The notes under the pieces are model-generated. The model was not told the origin of the DNA. It searched no databases and worked only from the letters and a program-made list of their open reading frames with translations. The translations under genes were made by a program, and so were the position numbers. Below are positions 1 through 8,835 of a DNA stretch of 34,140 nucleotides, piece by piece; the first letter of the stretch is position 1; every line of letters begins with the position of its first letter. This DNA comes from Deltaproteobacteria bacterium (GTDB lineage Bacteria; Desulfobacterota; Desulfobaccia; Desulfobaccales; Desulfobaccaceae). The stretch covers positions 1 to 34,140 of the forward strand of contig VGSX01000003.1 in assembly GCA_016874895.1 (NCBI GenBank). The letters are read 5' to 3'.

Positions 1-46
1 CTGGGCTCCTCCTAATGTCTGGTTCCGTGTTATGAAAGGTTGTCCT

Positions 47-274
47 ATGACCGAACCCACTGCCAACGTCACCCTGAAGATCGGCGGGATGCACTGCCCC
101 ACCTGCTCGAATCGCGTCCTGAAGGCCCTCACCGCCGTTCCCGGCGTTAAAAAGGCCGAGGTTTCACTGGATCCGGGGCAGGCCGACGTGTCTTATGACC
201 CTGGGGAAACTACCCTGGCAGAGCTGCGGCAGGCCGTCAGCGAGGCGGGTTATACCTGTGAAGGCGTGGCCTAA
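47..274 (+). CDS. copZ: CopZ-like copper chaperone (HMA domain)
   Basis: A 75-residue single-domain heavy-metal-associated protein. The metal-binding motif GMHCPTC lies near residues 14-20, followed by the expected beta-alpha-beta pattern to the end. By family knowledge it carries Cu(I) in the cytoplasm and hands it to a P-type ATPase, and the next gene is that ATPase. An upstream in-frame ATG at 32 exists, but the ATG at 47 has an AAAGG ribosome site 7 bases ahead and the first has none, so 47 is preferred. The gap to copA is only 17 bases, implying co-transcription. No copper regulator is visible; any promoter lies outside or at the window edge. Confidence 0.9.
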   Translation: MTEPTANVTLKIGGMHCPTCSNRVLKALTAVPGVKKAEVSLDPGQADVSYDPGETTLAELRQAVSEAGYTCEGVA

Positions 275-291
275 AAAGAAGAAAAGTGCCT

Positions 292-2553
292 ATGATGACC
301 CAAAATGCTCCTGATCCGGTAGAAGGGCGGCTGGACGAGGCCATTATTCATGTGGGGGGCATGCACTGTGCCGCCTGTGTCGCCCGGGTGGAAAAAACCT
401 TGCAGGCTTTGCCAGGAGTGCAGGAGGCCGTGGTTAATTTAGCCACCCGGGAGGCCCAGCTCAGGTTTGATCCGGCCCGAGTTGACACCGGCCGCTTCGC
501 CCAGGCCCTGGAAGAGGCCGGCTACGTTTTCGAAGGGATGGCGTCCCTGGAAACTCCCGGAAGTATGGAGGTGCGCGTCGATCCCGAGATCCGGTTTTTC
601 AAAAACCGTTTCATCGTTGCCCTTATTCTGAACATCCCGATTTTTCTGGGCTCCATGGTGCACCCCCTGCCCCACTGGCTGGGTTTGTCTCCCCAGGTAA
701 CCAACTATCTCCTGCTCATCCTGACCACGCCGGTGATGTTTTACTGCGGGGCGCCGTTCTTTAAGGGGGCCTGGCAGGCAGCCCGCCGTAAAACTGCGGA
801 TATGAACTCTCTCATCGCCCTGGGCACCGCCGCGGCTTACGTCTATTCCCTGGTTGCCACCGTCCGGCCCCAGGCCTTCGACGCCCTGGCGGCCGCAGCC
901 GACGTCTATTACGACACCAGCGCCATGATCATCGGTTTTATTCTGTTGGGGCGCTGGCTGGAGGCCAGGGCCCGGGGCCGCGCCTCGGAGGCCATTCAAC
1001 GTCTCATGGCCCTGGCGCCGCCCACGGCCCGGGTGCGCCTTAACGGCCAGGAGCAGGACATTCCCCTGGAGCGGGTCCGGGTGGGGGATGTCATCGTGGT
1101 GCGCCCCGGGGAGAAGATCGCGGTGGACGGGGTGGTTTTGGAGGGGGCCAGCAGCGTGGATGAGTCCATGCTCACCGGGGAAAGCCTGCCGGTGGCCAAG
1201 GCTCCCGTTGATGAAGTCTGGGGCGCTACCCTCAACACCACCGGCTCCTTAGTCTTTCGGGCCACCCGGGTGGGGCGGGACATGGTACTGTCCCAGATCA
1301 TCCGGCTGGTGCGGGAAGCCCAGGGCTCCAAGGCACCCATCCAGCGCCTGGCCGACAGGGTGGCCTCGGTCTTTGTCCCTATTGTCATGGCCATAGCCGG
1401 GGTGACCTTTATTGTCTGGTTTGCCGTGGGGCCTCCTCCTGTCCTTTCCCAGGCCTTGATGAACATGGTGGCAGTGCTCATCATCGCCTGCCCCTGCGCC
1501 CTGGGTCTGGCCACCCCCACCGCGGTCATGGTGGGCACGGGGCGGGGCGCCGAAATGGGGATCATCATCCGGGGGGGCGAACCCCTGGAGCGGGCCTATG
1601 CCCTCACCGACGTGGTGTTTGACAAGACCGGCACTCTGACCCAGGGGAAACCGGCCGTCACCGAGGTCGTGGCCTATAATCCCTGGACCGAAGCCGAGGT
1701 CCTGGCCCAGGTGGCGGCCCTGGAAAAAAACTCGGAGCATCCCCTGGCCGCGGCCATTGTCCGCCAAGCCGAGGAGCTGCAACTCTCTCTTCCCCAGGTC
1801 ACGGATTTTGAGGCCCGACCCGGGCTCGGGGTCAGGGCCAGGATGGCTGACCAGGAGATCCTGGCCGGCAACCCCCGGTTTCTGGAGCAGGCCCAGATTC
1901 CCATATTTTACGCCCAACCTGCCCTGCAGCGGCTCACCCAGGCCGGGCGCTCGGTGATTCTCCTGGCGGTGGGCGGCCACCTGGCCGGTACCATTGCCGT
2001 GGCCGACACCATTAAACCTCAGGCCCCGGAGATGATAAAGACCCTGAAAAGAATGGGGCTGCGGGTCTGGATGCTCAGTGGCGATAATACCCGCACTGCC
2101 CTGGCCGTGGCCCAGCAGCTGGAGATCAAGGAAGTGCTGGCTGAGGTGCTGCCGGCGGATAAGGCCGCCAAGGTGGCCGACCTGCAGCGGCAGGGGCGGG
2201 TGGTGGCCATGGTGGGGGACGGCATTAATGACGCTCCGGCCCTGGCCCAGGCCGATGTGGGCCTGGCAGTGGGCACCGGCACGGACGTGGCCCTGGCCGC
2301 GGCGGATATCACCCTGATCCGGGACGATCTCACCCTCATCCCCCAGGCCGTGATCCTGGCCCGCAAGATGATGCGGGTCATCCGGCAGAACCTCTTCTGG
2401 GCCTTTTTTTACAACGTGGTGGCCATCCCGGTGGCCGCCGGGGTGTTCTATCCCTTTACCGGCTGGTTGTTGAGTCCGGCCTTGGCCGCCATCGCCATGG
2501 CCCTGAGCTCCGTAACGGTGGTGTCTAATTCCCTGCGTCTGCGGCGGCTGTAA
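292..2553 (+). CDS. copA: Copper-exporting P1B-type ATPase CopA
   Basis: An inner-membrane Cu(I) pump of about 753 residues. Domains in order: one N-terminal HMA domain with GGMHCAAC (residues 22-29); paired membrane helices; an actuator domain with TGES; the transport-site CPC motif at residues 400-402; the phosphorylation motif DKTGTLT from about residue 444; the nucleotide-binding SEHPLA motif; GDGIND near residue 642; and the last helices with FYN and MALSS. The CPC, YN and MxxSS set is the P1B-1 (copper) signature. Possible starts are GTG 286, ATG 292 and ATG 295; 292 is chosen because it sits at a usable distance from the purine-rich stretch at 276-285. It follows copZ by 17 bases and precedes the glcD-like gene by 27 bases. 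Confidence 0.95.
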   Translation: MMTQNAPDPVEGRLDEAIIHVGGMHCAACVARVEKTLQALPGVQEAVVNLATREAQLRFDPARVDTGRFAQALEEAGYVFEGMASLETPGSMEVRVDPEIRFFKNRFIVALILNIPIFLGSMVHPLPHWLGLSPQVTNYLLLILTTPVMFYCGAPFFKGAWQAARRKTADMNSLIALGTAAAYVYSLVATVRPQAFDALAAAADVYYDTSAMIIGFILLGRWLEARARGRASEAIQRLMALAPPTARVRLNGQEQDIPLERVRVGDVIVVRPGEKIAVDGVVLEGASSVDESMLTGESLPVAKAPVDEVWGATLNTTGSLVFRATRVGRDMVLSQIIRLVREAQGSKAPIQRLADRVASVFVPIVMAIAGVTFIVWFAVGPPPVLSQALMNMVAVLIIACPCALGLATPTAVMVGTGRGAEMGIIIRGGEPLERAYALTDVVFDKTGTLTQGKPAVTEVVAYNPWTEAEVLAQVAALEKNSEHPLAAAIVRQAEELQLSLPQVTDFEARPGLGVRARMADQEILAGNPRFLEQAQIPIFYAQPALQRLTQAGRSVILLAVGGHLAGTIAVADTIKPQAPEMIKTLKRMGLRVWMLSGDNTRTALAVAQQLEIKEVLAEVLPADKAAKVADLQRQGRVVAMVGDGINDAPALAQADVGLAVGTGTDVALAAADITLIRDDLTLIPQAVILARKMMRVIRQNLFWAFFYNVVAIPVAAGVFYPFTGWLLSPALAAIAMALSSVTVVSNSLRLRRL

Positions 2554-2580
2554 GTGAAAAGAAAAGGATAACTTATTATT

Positions 2581-3981
2581 ATGATTAACCCTCAGGTGCT
2601 TCAGAAGGTGCAGGACGTGGTGGGTGCGCCGCATCTCTTGACCTCCCAGGAGGATCGGCTGTGCTATGCCTATGACGCCGCTAACCTGCTGCATGTCCCG
2701 GAAGCAGTGGCATTTCCGGGGAGCACCGAGGAAGTTGCCTCTCTCCTGAGGCTGGCCAATGAATATCGCTTCCCGGTGGTCCCCCGGGGGGCGGGCACCG
2801 GCACCACCGGCGGGGCCGTGGCGGTGCAGGGGGGCCTGGTGGTGGTCACCACCCGGTTGAACCGCATCCTGGAGATCGATACCGACAACTTCCTGGCCGT
2901 GGTGGAGCCTGGAGTTATTACCGGACACCTCAAGGCCGCGGCGGCCAAAGAGGGCCTTTATTATCCCCCGGACCCCTCCAGCGCCAGTTTTTGCACCATC
3001 GGGGGCAACGTCGCGGAAAACGCCGGGGGGAGCGCCGCGGTGAAATACGGCGTTACCCGGGATTACGTCCTGGGCCTCAAAGTGGTCCTGCCCACCGGCC
3101 AGATCATCGACACGGGCGTGAAAACCGCCAAGGGGGTGGTGGGTTATGACCTGACCCGCCTTCTGGTGGGCTCCGAGGGTACTTTGGGGATCATTACCCG
3201 GATAATCCTGCGCCTGGTAACGCAGCCGGCTGCCCGGCAGACTCTGCTGGCCGGGTTTAGCGATATATCCCGGGCCACCCAGACCGTGGGCCGCATCCTG
3301 AAGGCCAGGCTGGGGCCCTGCGCCCTGGAATTCCTGGACCGGGCCTCCCTGGAGTGCGTCCGGGACCTGCTGCCTTTTGATATTCCGCCCCAGACCCAGG
3401 CCCTGCTGCTCCTGGAGGTGGACGGCCATCCCCACGATGTCCGGGACCGGGTCGAGTCCATGGATTCTTTCTGCCGGGGGCAAGAGGCGGCTTTTGTCCT
3501 GGCGGCGGCTTCAGCCCCGGAAGCGGAAAAACTCTGGCAGGCCCGGAAACTCCTGTCGCCGGCCTCCTTTAAGCTCAAACCCCACAAACTCAGCGAGGAC
3601 GTGGTGGTCCCCATCAGCCTCATCCCCGACCTGGTGGCCAGCATAGAAATCCTCAGCCGGGAGCTGGACCTGCCCATCATGTGTTTCGGCCATGCCGGGG
3701 ACGGCAACATCCATGTTAATGTTATGTATGATCAGCAGCAAGACCGGGAGCGCCAGGCCGCCGGGCAGGCCGTGGAAAAAATCTTCACCGTGGTGCGGGA
3801 GTTGGGAGGCACCCTGTCCGGGGAACATGGGGTGGGGCTCACCAAATCCCCGTACATCGGCATGGAGTTATCGGAGGCAGCCATCGCCCTGAGCCTGCGC
3901 CTGAAAAAGGCCTTTGACCCCAATAATATTATGAACCCCGGCAAGATCTTTTCCCCGCCGGCGCCCCCTCCGAGTCCATGA
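2581..3981 (+). CDS. glcD: FAD-linked D-2-hydroxyacid (glycolate/D-lactate) dehydrogenase subunit
   Basis: A 466-residue flavoprotein of the GlcD/D-lactate dehydrogenase family. The PCMH-type FAD domain is seen in PRGAGTGTTGGA, in the PPDPSS segment and in GGNVAENAGG. The C-terminal FAD-oxidase domain carries FGHAGDGNIHVN and SGEHGVGLTK, and the protein ends with the usual FDPNNIMNPGKIF. By family it oxidises glycolate or D-lactate and passes electrons to the Fe-S partner encoded next, with which it shares a 4-base ATGA overlap. In a sulfate reducer D-lactate is a reasonable substrate, but sequence alone does not settle this. An AAGGA ribosome site lies about 12 bases before the ATG, slightly far. 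It may be co-transcribed with copA. Confidence 0.88.
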   Translation: MINPQVLQKVQDVVGAPHLLTSQEDRLCYAYDAANLLHVPEAVAFPGSTEEVASLLRLANEYRFPVVPRGAGTGTTGGAVAVQGGLVVVTTRLNRILEIDTDNFLAVVEPGVITGHLKAAAAKEGLYYPPDPSSASFCTIGGNVAENAGGSAAVKYGVTRDYVLGLKVVLPTGQIIDTGVKTAKGVVGYDLTRLLVGSEGTLGIITRIILRLVTQPAARQTLLAGFSDISRATQTVGRILKARLGPCALEFLDRASLECVRDLLPFDIPPQTQALLLLEVDGHPHDVRDRVESMDSFCRGQEAAFVLAAASAPEAEKLWQARKLLSPASFKLKPHKLSEDVVVPISLIPDLVASIEILSRELDLPIMCFGHAGDGNIHVNVMYDQQQDRERQAAGQAVEKIFTVVRELGGTLSGEHGVGLTKSPYIGMELSEAAIALSLRLKKAFDPNNIMNPGKIFSPPAPPPSP

Positions 3982-5231
3982 TCCTTGACCCGCAACAGGT
4001 TTTCTCCGAGGCTGGCGCCTGTATCCGCTGCGGCGCCTGCATGGAGGTCTGTCCGCTTTATCAGCTGACGGGCCAGGAAACCACCGTGGCCCGGGGCAAA
4101 CTCAGCCTGTTGCAGGCCCTGAACCGGCATGAGCTTCCCCCCAGCCAACGCCTCCAGGAAATTTTGGAATTTTGCCTGTTGTGCGGCGCCTGTACTGAGA
4201 AGTGCACAGCCAGGGTGTCCACTCCCGAACTGGTGAAATCCGGACGGGCTGCCATGCGCCAGCGTCGGGGCCGGAGCTGGAGTCCGGCTTTAGTCCTGAC
4301 TGCCTTAAGTTTGCAGGCGGAGAGGGTCTTGCCGAACCTAAGCGCAGCGGGGCCCCTGGTTAAGCGGCTGAAATCCTGGGTGGGCGGCAACAGCGGGCTG
4401 CTGTGGCGGTTATGGCCGGCTTTGACGGGTCTGGTGGGGCGGCTGCCCTCGCTGGCTCCCCGACCTTTTTCCCGGTCGGCCCCCCACCTGCTTCCGGGCC
4501 GGGGCCGGCGGAAAATTGCTTTTTTCGTGGGTTGCGGCCTGGAAGCCCTCTTCCCCCAGGCGGGCTTGGCTTTTTTACAGCTCTGCCAGCGTTTGGCAAT
4601 CGAAGTAATTATTCCCCCAAGGCAGGGCTGCTGCGGCCTACTGGCCCACAGCGCCGGAGAGGTGGAAACGGCCCGGGAGCTGGCCCGGCGTTTCCTCAAA
4701 CAATTCGAGACCCTGCCGGTGGACTGCATTGTCACCGCCTGCGCTTCGTGCAGCTATCACTTAAAAAACCTGGCCAGGCTTTTTCCCAGCGGCCGGGAAG
4801 GAGAAAGTGCCTTTCGCCTGGCGGCTAAGATCAGGGAGGCCAGCGAATACCTGGTTGAAACGGAAACAATCAACAACCTTAATTTTCTCCCCGGGTTCCG
4901 GTCCCAATCCCTGGTTTTCCATGACCCCTGCCATCTGCGCCGGGGCCAGCGCATTGTGGAGCCCCCCCGCCGCCTGCTGGCCGCGGCGCCAGGGGTGGAA
5001 GTGCTGGAACCGGAGTCGGTTGTCACGTGCTGCGGCCAAGGCGGTATCTTTGGCATCTGTCACCCGGAGACAGCCGGGCTCATCGGCCGCGAGGCTGTCA
5101 CGACCTATTGCGGGATGGGGGCCACGGCTTTGGTGACAGCCTGCAGCGGTTGTCTGGCACAGCTCACCGGTCTGGCCCCACCGGAATTGCGGGTGCGTCA
5201 TTTTTTGGAAATATTGGCGGAATCTTTATAA
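3978..5231 (+). CDS. glcF: Fe-S / CCG-domain subunit of the hydroxyacid dehydrogenase
   Basis: A 417-residue electron-transfer subunit. Two 4Fe-4S motifs are visible: C15-C18-C21-C25 (CIRCGACMEVC) and C66-C69-C72-C76 (CLLCGACTEKC). Two cysteine-rich CCG domains follow: the first has GCCG and CASCSYH, the second HDPCHLRRGQ, CCGQGG and CSGCL. This is the heterodisulfide-reductase-like architecture of GlcF and related lactate dehydrogenase subunits, and the length fits. Its start overlaps the glcD stop by four bases, so the two are translationally coupled. Electrons probably go on to the quinone pool or another acceptor at the inner membrane; that partner is not in the window. Confidence 0.9.
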   Translation: MILDPQQVFSEAGACIRCGACMEVCPLYQLTGQETTVARGKLSLLQALNRHELPPSQRLQEILEFCLLCGACTEKCTARVSTPELVKSGRAAMRQRRGRSWSPALVLTALSLQAERVLPNLSAAGPLVKRLKSWVGGNSGLLWRLWPALTGLVGRLPSLAPRPFSRSAPHLLPGRGRRKIAFFVGCGLEALFPQAGLAFLQLCQRLAIEVIIPPRQGCCGLLAHSAGEVETARELARRFLKQFETLPVDCIVTACASCSYHLKNLARLFPSGREGESAFRLAAKIREASEYLVETETINNLNFLPGFRSQSLVFHDPCHLRRGQRIVEPPRRLLAAAPGVEVLEPESVVTCCGQGGIFGICHPETAGLIGREAVTTYCGMGATALVTACSGCLAQLTGLAPPELRVRHFLEILAESL

Positions 5232-5288
5232 CCCGGATGAATACTTAAAAATAACGACCTACAAGCAAAATATTGGCAATTTTCCTTA

Positions 5289-5317
5289 TTGACAAGGATT
5301 GCAAGCTATAGTACAAA
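5289..5317 (+). promoter_or_regulatory. Candidate sigma-70 promoter of dsrC
   Basis: TTGACA (5289-5294), a 17-base spacer and TACAAA (5312-5317, 4 of 6 consensus). It lies about 58 bases before the dsrC start in the non-coding gap after glcF, consistent with dsrC being its own transcription unit. A TATAGT at 5307 is an alternative -10 but has no matching -35. Confidence 0.5.
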
Positions 5318-5375
5318 AAATCACATGGCCCTGACCAAAAATCGTATAGATTAAAAATAAGTGAGGAGGATATGT

Positions 5376-5693
5376 ATGGCCACTGTAGAATTCAAAGGAA
5401 AAACCTTTGATGTAGATGAAGACGGCTTCCTGGAAAACCTGGACCAATGGTGCATGGAGTGGGTCGATTACGTAAAGGAATCGGAAGGCATCAAAGAATT
5501 GAACGATGACCATTGGAAAGTCATCAACATGCTGCAGGATTATTATAAGAAAAACGGCATCGCCCCCATGGTGCGGATTCTTTCCAAGGTCACCGGTTTT
5601 AAACTGAAATACATCTACGAATTGTTCCCCTCCGGACCTGGGAAAGGCGCCTGTAAGATGGCCGGCCTGGCCAAGCCCACCGGTTGCGTCTAA
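5376..5693 (+). CDS. dsrC: DsrC sulfur-carrier protein (dissimilatory sulfite reductase partner)
   Basis: A 105-residue DsrC. It carries the conserved C-terminal arm with both redox cysteines: Cys93 in KGACK and the penultimate Cys104 in PTGCV. TusE-type relatives keep only the last one. By family knowledge DsrC takes the sulfur intermediate from DsrAB sulfite reductase as a trisulfide, which the membrane complex DsrMKJOP then reduces. DsrAB is not in the window; in many sulfate reducers dsrC is unlinked. A GTG at 5361 opens the frame earlier, but GAGGAGG at 5363-5369 is a strong ribosome site for ATG 5376, where family proteins also start. It has its own promoter candidate and is followed by an inverted repeat. 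Confidence 0.95.
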   Translation: MATVEFKGKTFDVDEDGFLENLDQWCMEWVDYVKESEGIKELNDDHWKVINMLQDYYKKNGIAPMVRILSKVTGFKLKYIYELFPSGPGKGACKMAGLAKPTGCV

Positions 5694-5767
5694 TGTTGAC
5701 CTCAGGGCAGGGCTGAACTCGGTTTCAGGGCATTACCCTTCCACCCCGGCGGCTGCCCCCACATACT

Positions 5768-5814
5768 TTTTGAAGCAGATTCCCACCACCTCAAGGTAGG
5801 ATTCTGCTTCAAAA
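5768..5814 (+). terminator. Inverted repeat after dsrC, possible terminator
   Basis: A perfect 12-bp stem, TTTTGAAGCAGA (5768-5779) with TCTGCTTCAAAA (5803-5814), and a 23-base loop, located 75 bases after the dsrC stop. The A/T-rich stem base gives T-rich tracts on both strands, so it could act as a weak terminator. There is no long T run directly after it on the plus strand. Confidence 0.45.
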
Positions 5815-5869
5815 TTATCTTAGGCGCTGACCTCTTCAATCCGCCAACGCTCCCTTATTTTCGAAAAAT

Positions 5870-5897
5870 TTGACATTTTCAGATAATTAAGTTTAAA
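5870..5897 (+). promoter_or_regulatory. Candidate promoter of the radical SAM gene
   Basis: TTGACA (5870-5875), a 16-base spacer and TTTAAA (5892-5897, 4 of 6). It sits about 58 bases upstream of the chosen ATG of the radical SAM gene, in an A/T-rich patch of an otherwise GC-rich region. Confidence 0.45.
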
Positions 5898-5955
5898 CTG
5901 AAATGGTCAAAACATGCCTCTGATAACAGGGTCACTGGGGCAGGGAGGGAGTATT

Positions 5956-7830
5956 ATGGGCCGGCCGATCCGTAAGGTCTTATTCATTGAACCCAGGAAC
6001 CCCCGTCCTCATATCTTCTCACGGGTGGCGATCCCCCGCCTGGGTAGCGTATTACTGGGCACTATTTTGCGGCAGCAAGGCTTTGAGGTCAAGGTCATCG
6101 TGGAAGAGATTTCTCAGCCCGACCTCACTACCCTGGATTTTCATCCCGATCTGGTCTGCATTTCCTCCATAACCCCCACCACGCCCCGGGCCTTTCAGTT
6201 GGGAGATTATTACCGGCAGCAGGGCCTACCGGTGGCCATGGGGGGCCCCCATCCCAGCTTCACGCCGGAAGAAAGCCTGAAACATGCCGATTTTGTCATC
6301 TGCGGGGAAGGGGAGGAAGCCTTGCCGGAGTTGATCGCGGCCATGAATGGGCAAGGAAGTTTTGAGACCATCGGCAACCTCTGTTACCACCGCCAGGGGA
6401 AGGTGCAGCAGAATCCCTGGCGGCCATTCCTTAAAGACCTGGACACCCTGCCCATCCCGGATTATCGCCTGATCCACGGCTGGCGTCCCGGCAAGCAGGC
6501 GGTGGTTGCCATCGCCACCTCCCGGGGGTGTCCCTTCGGCTGCCGCTTCTGCTCGGTTATTCTCTTGTTCGGCCGACAATTCCGCTATAACTCCATTGAC
6601 CGGGTCATTGCCGAAATCCGGCAGAACGGTTCCCAGGCGGCGCATATCTTTTTCTGCGACGATAATTTTACTGCCGACCGGCAACGCAGCAAGCATTTGA
6701 TGGAACGGATGATCGCCGAAGGTCTGCGGGTGGAATGGAGCGCCCAGGTGAGGGTGGAGGCCGCCAGAGACCCGGAACTCCTCTCCCTGATGGCCCAAAG
6801 CGGCTGTTACATGGTCTTCATCGGCCTGGAATCCATCAATCCGGCCACCCTGAAGTCCTTCAAAAAAAACCAGACAGTGGAGGATATCCGGGAATCCGTC
6901 AGAATTTTCCATCGCTACGGCATCGCCGTGCACGGCATGTTCGTCTTCGGTTCCGAGGCCGACACCATTCAAGTCCTACGGGATACGGTGAACTTTTCCC
7001 ACGAGATCGACATAGACTCCCTGCAGTATCTCATCCTGACACCCATTCCGGGCACACCCATTTATGACGAACTGTTAAGCCAGAATCGCCTGCTGCACCA
7101 GGACTGGCAGTACTATGACGGTCATCATGCCGTATTTTTTCCCCGTTATATGACGCCCTTTGAACTGCAGATGGAAACCCTGCGGGCCATGAAGCGATTC
7201 TATACCTGGCCTTCGGTGTTCAAGCGCCTCTGGCGTCGGGACTGGTTTTTTGCCCGACTCAAGGCCCACGGTCGTCTCCACCTGCGGCGTTCCTTTAGAG
7301 AAGTAAAACAGGGGTATTTTCAACAACTCAAAGAGCAGCTGTTCAGCAAGGCCAGGCTGCGGCGCGATCTATCGCCGCGCCGTCGCATCAAGAAAGTAGG
7401 CATCCCCAGCGATATCTGGGGCCTGACGGCCTGGGAAAGCGGTCCCCGGGAATTTCTCCTGACGTTTCTGGAAAAGTTGGGTGTGGAGGTTGTTCAGGAA
7501 GGACAGGAAAACGTCAATTCCGTTGGATCACAGGCAGAAAAGAGTCGAACCGAGCTGTTAATGGCCGAAATGGCCCGTCTTCAAGAAAAATCGGATATTA
7601 TCCTGCTCCCCTTCTGGGAGGGACTGGAGAATGTCCGTCAGAAGGCTCGGGAGACACAGCAGGAATTGGGGGAGTTGCTGGCGACCTACCGGCAGGCGCT
7701 GCCCCTGAATTTTACTCCGTACCTGTTTTATAACGTCTGCATGCAACTCGGCCTGATGTTTAAATCCCGGCCTGGTCTGATACGCCGGATTTATTTTCAG
7801 ATCCTGGGGGAGATCGGGGCCACAGTATAG
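5956..7830 (+). CDS. B12-binding-type radical SAM protein, function unknown
   Basis: A 624-residue protein with an N-terminal cobalamin-binding-like fold (residues about 1-130, with GGPHPSF and GEGEEAL), then a radical SAM core with the cluster motif C192-x3-C196-x2-C199 (RGCPFGCRFC). A C-terminal extension of about 200 residues matches nothing I recognise. The usual DxHxxG cobalamin-ligand motif is not evident, so B12 may bind base-off without that histidine or not at all. Relatives include methyltransferases and uncharacterised lipid or cofactor enzymes; the substrate cannot be told. The ATG at 5914 is rejected in favour of 5956, preceded by GGGAGGGA at 5943-5950. It is monocistronic here and meets the FlgM-like gene tail to tail. 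Confidence 0.85.
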   Translation: MGRPIRKVLFIEPRNPRPHIFSRVAIPRLGSVLLGTILRQQGFEVKVIVEEISQPDLTTLDFHPDLVCISSITPTTPRAFQLGDYYRQQGLPVAMGGPHPSFTPEESLKHADFVICGEGEEALPELIAAMNGQGSFETIGNLCYHRQGKVQQNPWRPFLKDLDTLPIPDYRLIHGWRPGKQAVVAIATSRGCPFGCRFCSVILLFGRQFRYNSIDRVIAEIRQNGSQAAHIFFCDDNFTADRQRSKHLMERMIAEGLRVEWSAQVRVEAARDPELLSLMAQSGCYMVFIGLESINPATLKSFKKNQTVEDIRESVRIFHRYGIAVHGMFVFGSEADTIQVLRDTVNFSHEIDIDSLQYLILTPIPGTPIYDELLSQNRLLHQDWQYYDGHHAVFFPRYMTPFELQMETLRAMKRFYTWPSVFKRLWRRDWFFARLKAHGRLHLRRSFREVKQGYFQQLKEQLFSKARLRRDLSPRRRIKKVGIPSDIWGLTAWESGPREFLLTFLEKLGVEVVQEGQENVNSVGSQAEKSRTELLMAEMARLQEKSDIILLPFWEGLENVRQKARETQQELGELLATYRQALPLNFTPYLFYNVCMQLGLMFKSRPGLIRRIYFQILGEIGATV

Positions 7831-7834
7831 GGCA

Positions 7835-8038
7835 TCAGACCTCCTCCCGGCGCTTAGTGCCACCCCGCCCCTTAAAAAAATGGCGCAGGAGGCAGTCTGC
7901 CAGGGTGCGGTCGTCCACCCGATATGCGCCCGCAGCCACGGCTTGTTTTATGGCCTCCACCCTCTCCTCCCGGGTCAGCGCAGATGGCCCCTTTTCATCA
8001 TCAATCAACGGCAGAACCGGACAGGAATTTTTCTTCAT
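7835..8038 (-). CDS. Small FlgM-like protein (anti-sigma-28 family), orphan
   Basis: A 67-residue protein. Its second half (EERVEAIKQAVAAGAYRVDD followed by RTLADCLLRHF) resembles the sigma-28-binding C-terminal region of FlgM, where a helix is followed by a G-x-Y-x-VD turn and an A-x-x-LL helix. It is shorter than typical FlgM (about 90-100 residues), so only the binding half remains. AAGGA lies 7 bases before the ATG, which supports a real gene. No other flagellar gene is in the window. It converges on the radical SAM gene with 4 bases between stops. The family assignment is by motif likeness only; it could be an unrelated small helical protein. Confidence 0.6.
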   Translation of the reverse strand: MKKNSCPVLPLIDDEKGPSALTREERVEAIKQAVAAGAYRVDDRTLADCLLRHFFKGRGGTKRREEV

Positions 8039-8133
8039 GGCAGTCCTTCATGGGTTATTGGCCCAGGATATCCCATCTGGGCAAAACCTTGTTGAACGGA
8101 AATAACGTGCAATGTACTGCATGAAAAAACCGC

Positions 8134-8149
8134 GTTCAGATATCTGAAC
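8134..8149. promoter_or_regulatory. Perfect 16-bp palindrome, possible operator
   Basis: GTTCAGATATCTGAAC reads the same on both strands with no spacer. It lies 96 bases upstream of the FlgM-like gene and about 690 bases before the PEP-synthase-like gene. A related half-site, TTGTTCAGA, follows near 8264. The regulator is unknown. Confidence 0.4.
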
Positions 8150-8365
8150 CCAGCTTTTATAAATAAACACTGGAGTCTTATCCCTAATTAGTATTCACAT
8201 TTCATGCCAGATTTAATAATTCAATATTATTATTAAGTTAATGTTTTAAGACGCTGGCTGTTTGTTCAGATTTTTAAACCTATGTTGCATTTAGTGAACA
8301 TAATGCACCTGGTCCCACTCGCAGTTTGACATTCTCAGCCCACGCCTCGTCTCCTGCCGCTTTAG

Positions 8366-8386
8366 AGCCCGCTTCATCGGCGGGCT
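8366..8386 (+). terminator. GC-rich hairpin in the intergenic region
   Basis: AGCCCGC (8366-8372) pairs with GCGGGCT (8380-8386) around a 7-base loop. The bases after it (TCCCCTT) are not a clean T tract, so terminator activity is uncertain. No known transcript ends here. Confidence 0.3.
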
Positions 8387-8656
8387 TCCCCTTAGCCCAC
8401 TAATAGACGACACCGTCAGCATACCTGCAGGAGAATAAATTGACAGAACAAGGTGAACGGATGTCACAGCAAAAACAGGGAAAAATGCTGAAGCGGCCAA
8501 AACCACCGGTGCAGAACCCGGCAGGGACCTTCTTGGGAGGACTTTAAAATATGTCCCCCCGGACCACGGGTGTTTGATTTTTTCCGGTTCTTTGGTATAT
8601 TTTTTTAGAGGAATTCGGTAAGGGGAAGAAGTTAACTCCCACATGGATAACTTTTT

Positions 8657-8803
8657 TGGAGCGTTCGGCGATTAGCTTTCCGGCGTCAGAGGAAGTATTA
8701 AATTCAGCTAGTTAGCCCGACAGGACTGATTCCCGAGTTTTCGATGGGTCGAAAAAACCCTTAGTTGTCGCTGAAAGTTGCTTGCTGATGGCTGACCAGC
8801 GAC
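8657..8803 (+). repeat. Diverged copy (D) of the 147-bp miniature element
   Basis: It aligns over its whole length with the copy at 18741-18887 and has the same length, 147 bp. Shared blocks include the left end GAGCGTTC, the internal TTAAATTCA and TAGTTA, the segment GCTGAAAG, and the right end GCTGATGGCTGA. Flanks AACTTTTTT and AATTTTTCT resemble a decayed target duplication. It ends 32 bases before the PEP-synthase-like start, so it may influence that gene's transcription. Confidence 0.6.
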
Positions 8804-8835
8804 AATTTTTCTAACCATCAAATCGAGTAATCATC

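Larger units (their letters stand above)
8039..8656. other. Long non-coding stretch before the PEP-synthase-like gene
   Basis: About 620 bases with no convincing gene. The only sizeable open frame (8291-8644, minus) has no ribosome site and an unnatural composition. The stretch contains a 16-bp palindrome, an A/T-rich section (8150-8290) and a hairpin at 8366-8386. It may hold the promoter of the downstream gene, but I could not find a well-spaced -35/-10 pair. Confidence 0.6.

Noticed and set aside
1249-3483. 744-codon open frame on the minus strand across copA and glcD
   Set aside because: It is a shadow of GC-rich codon use. Both plus-strand genes have complete family motifs over the same bases, and the minus product is His/Gly/Gln-rich without any recognisable domain.
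8291-8644. 117-codon minus-strand frame in the long intergenic region
   Set aside because: It has no ribosome site, unnatural composition and no neighbours in an operon.
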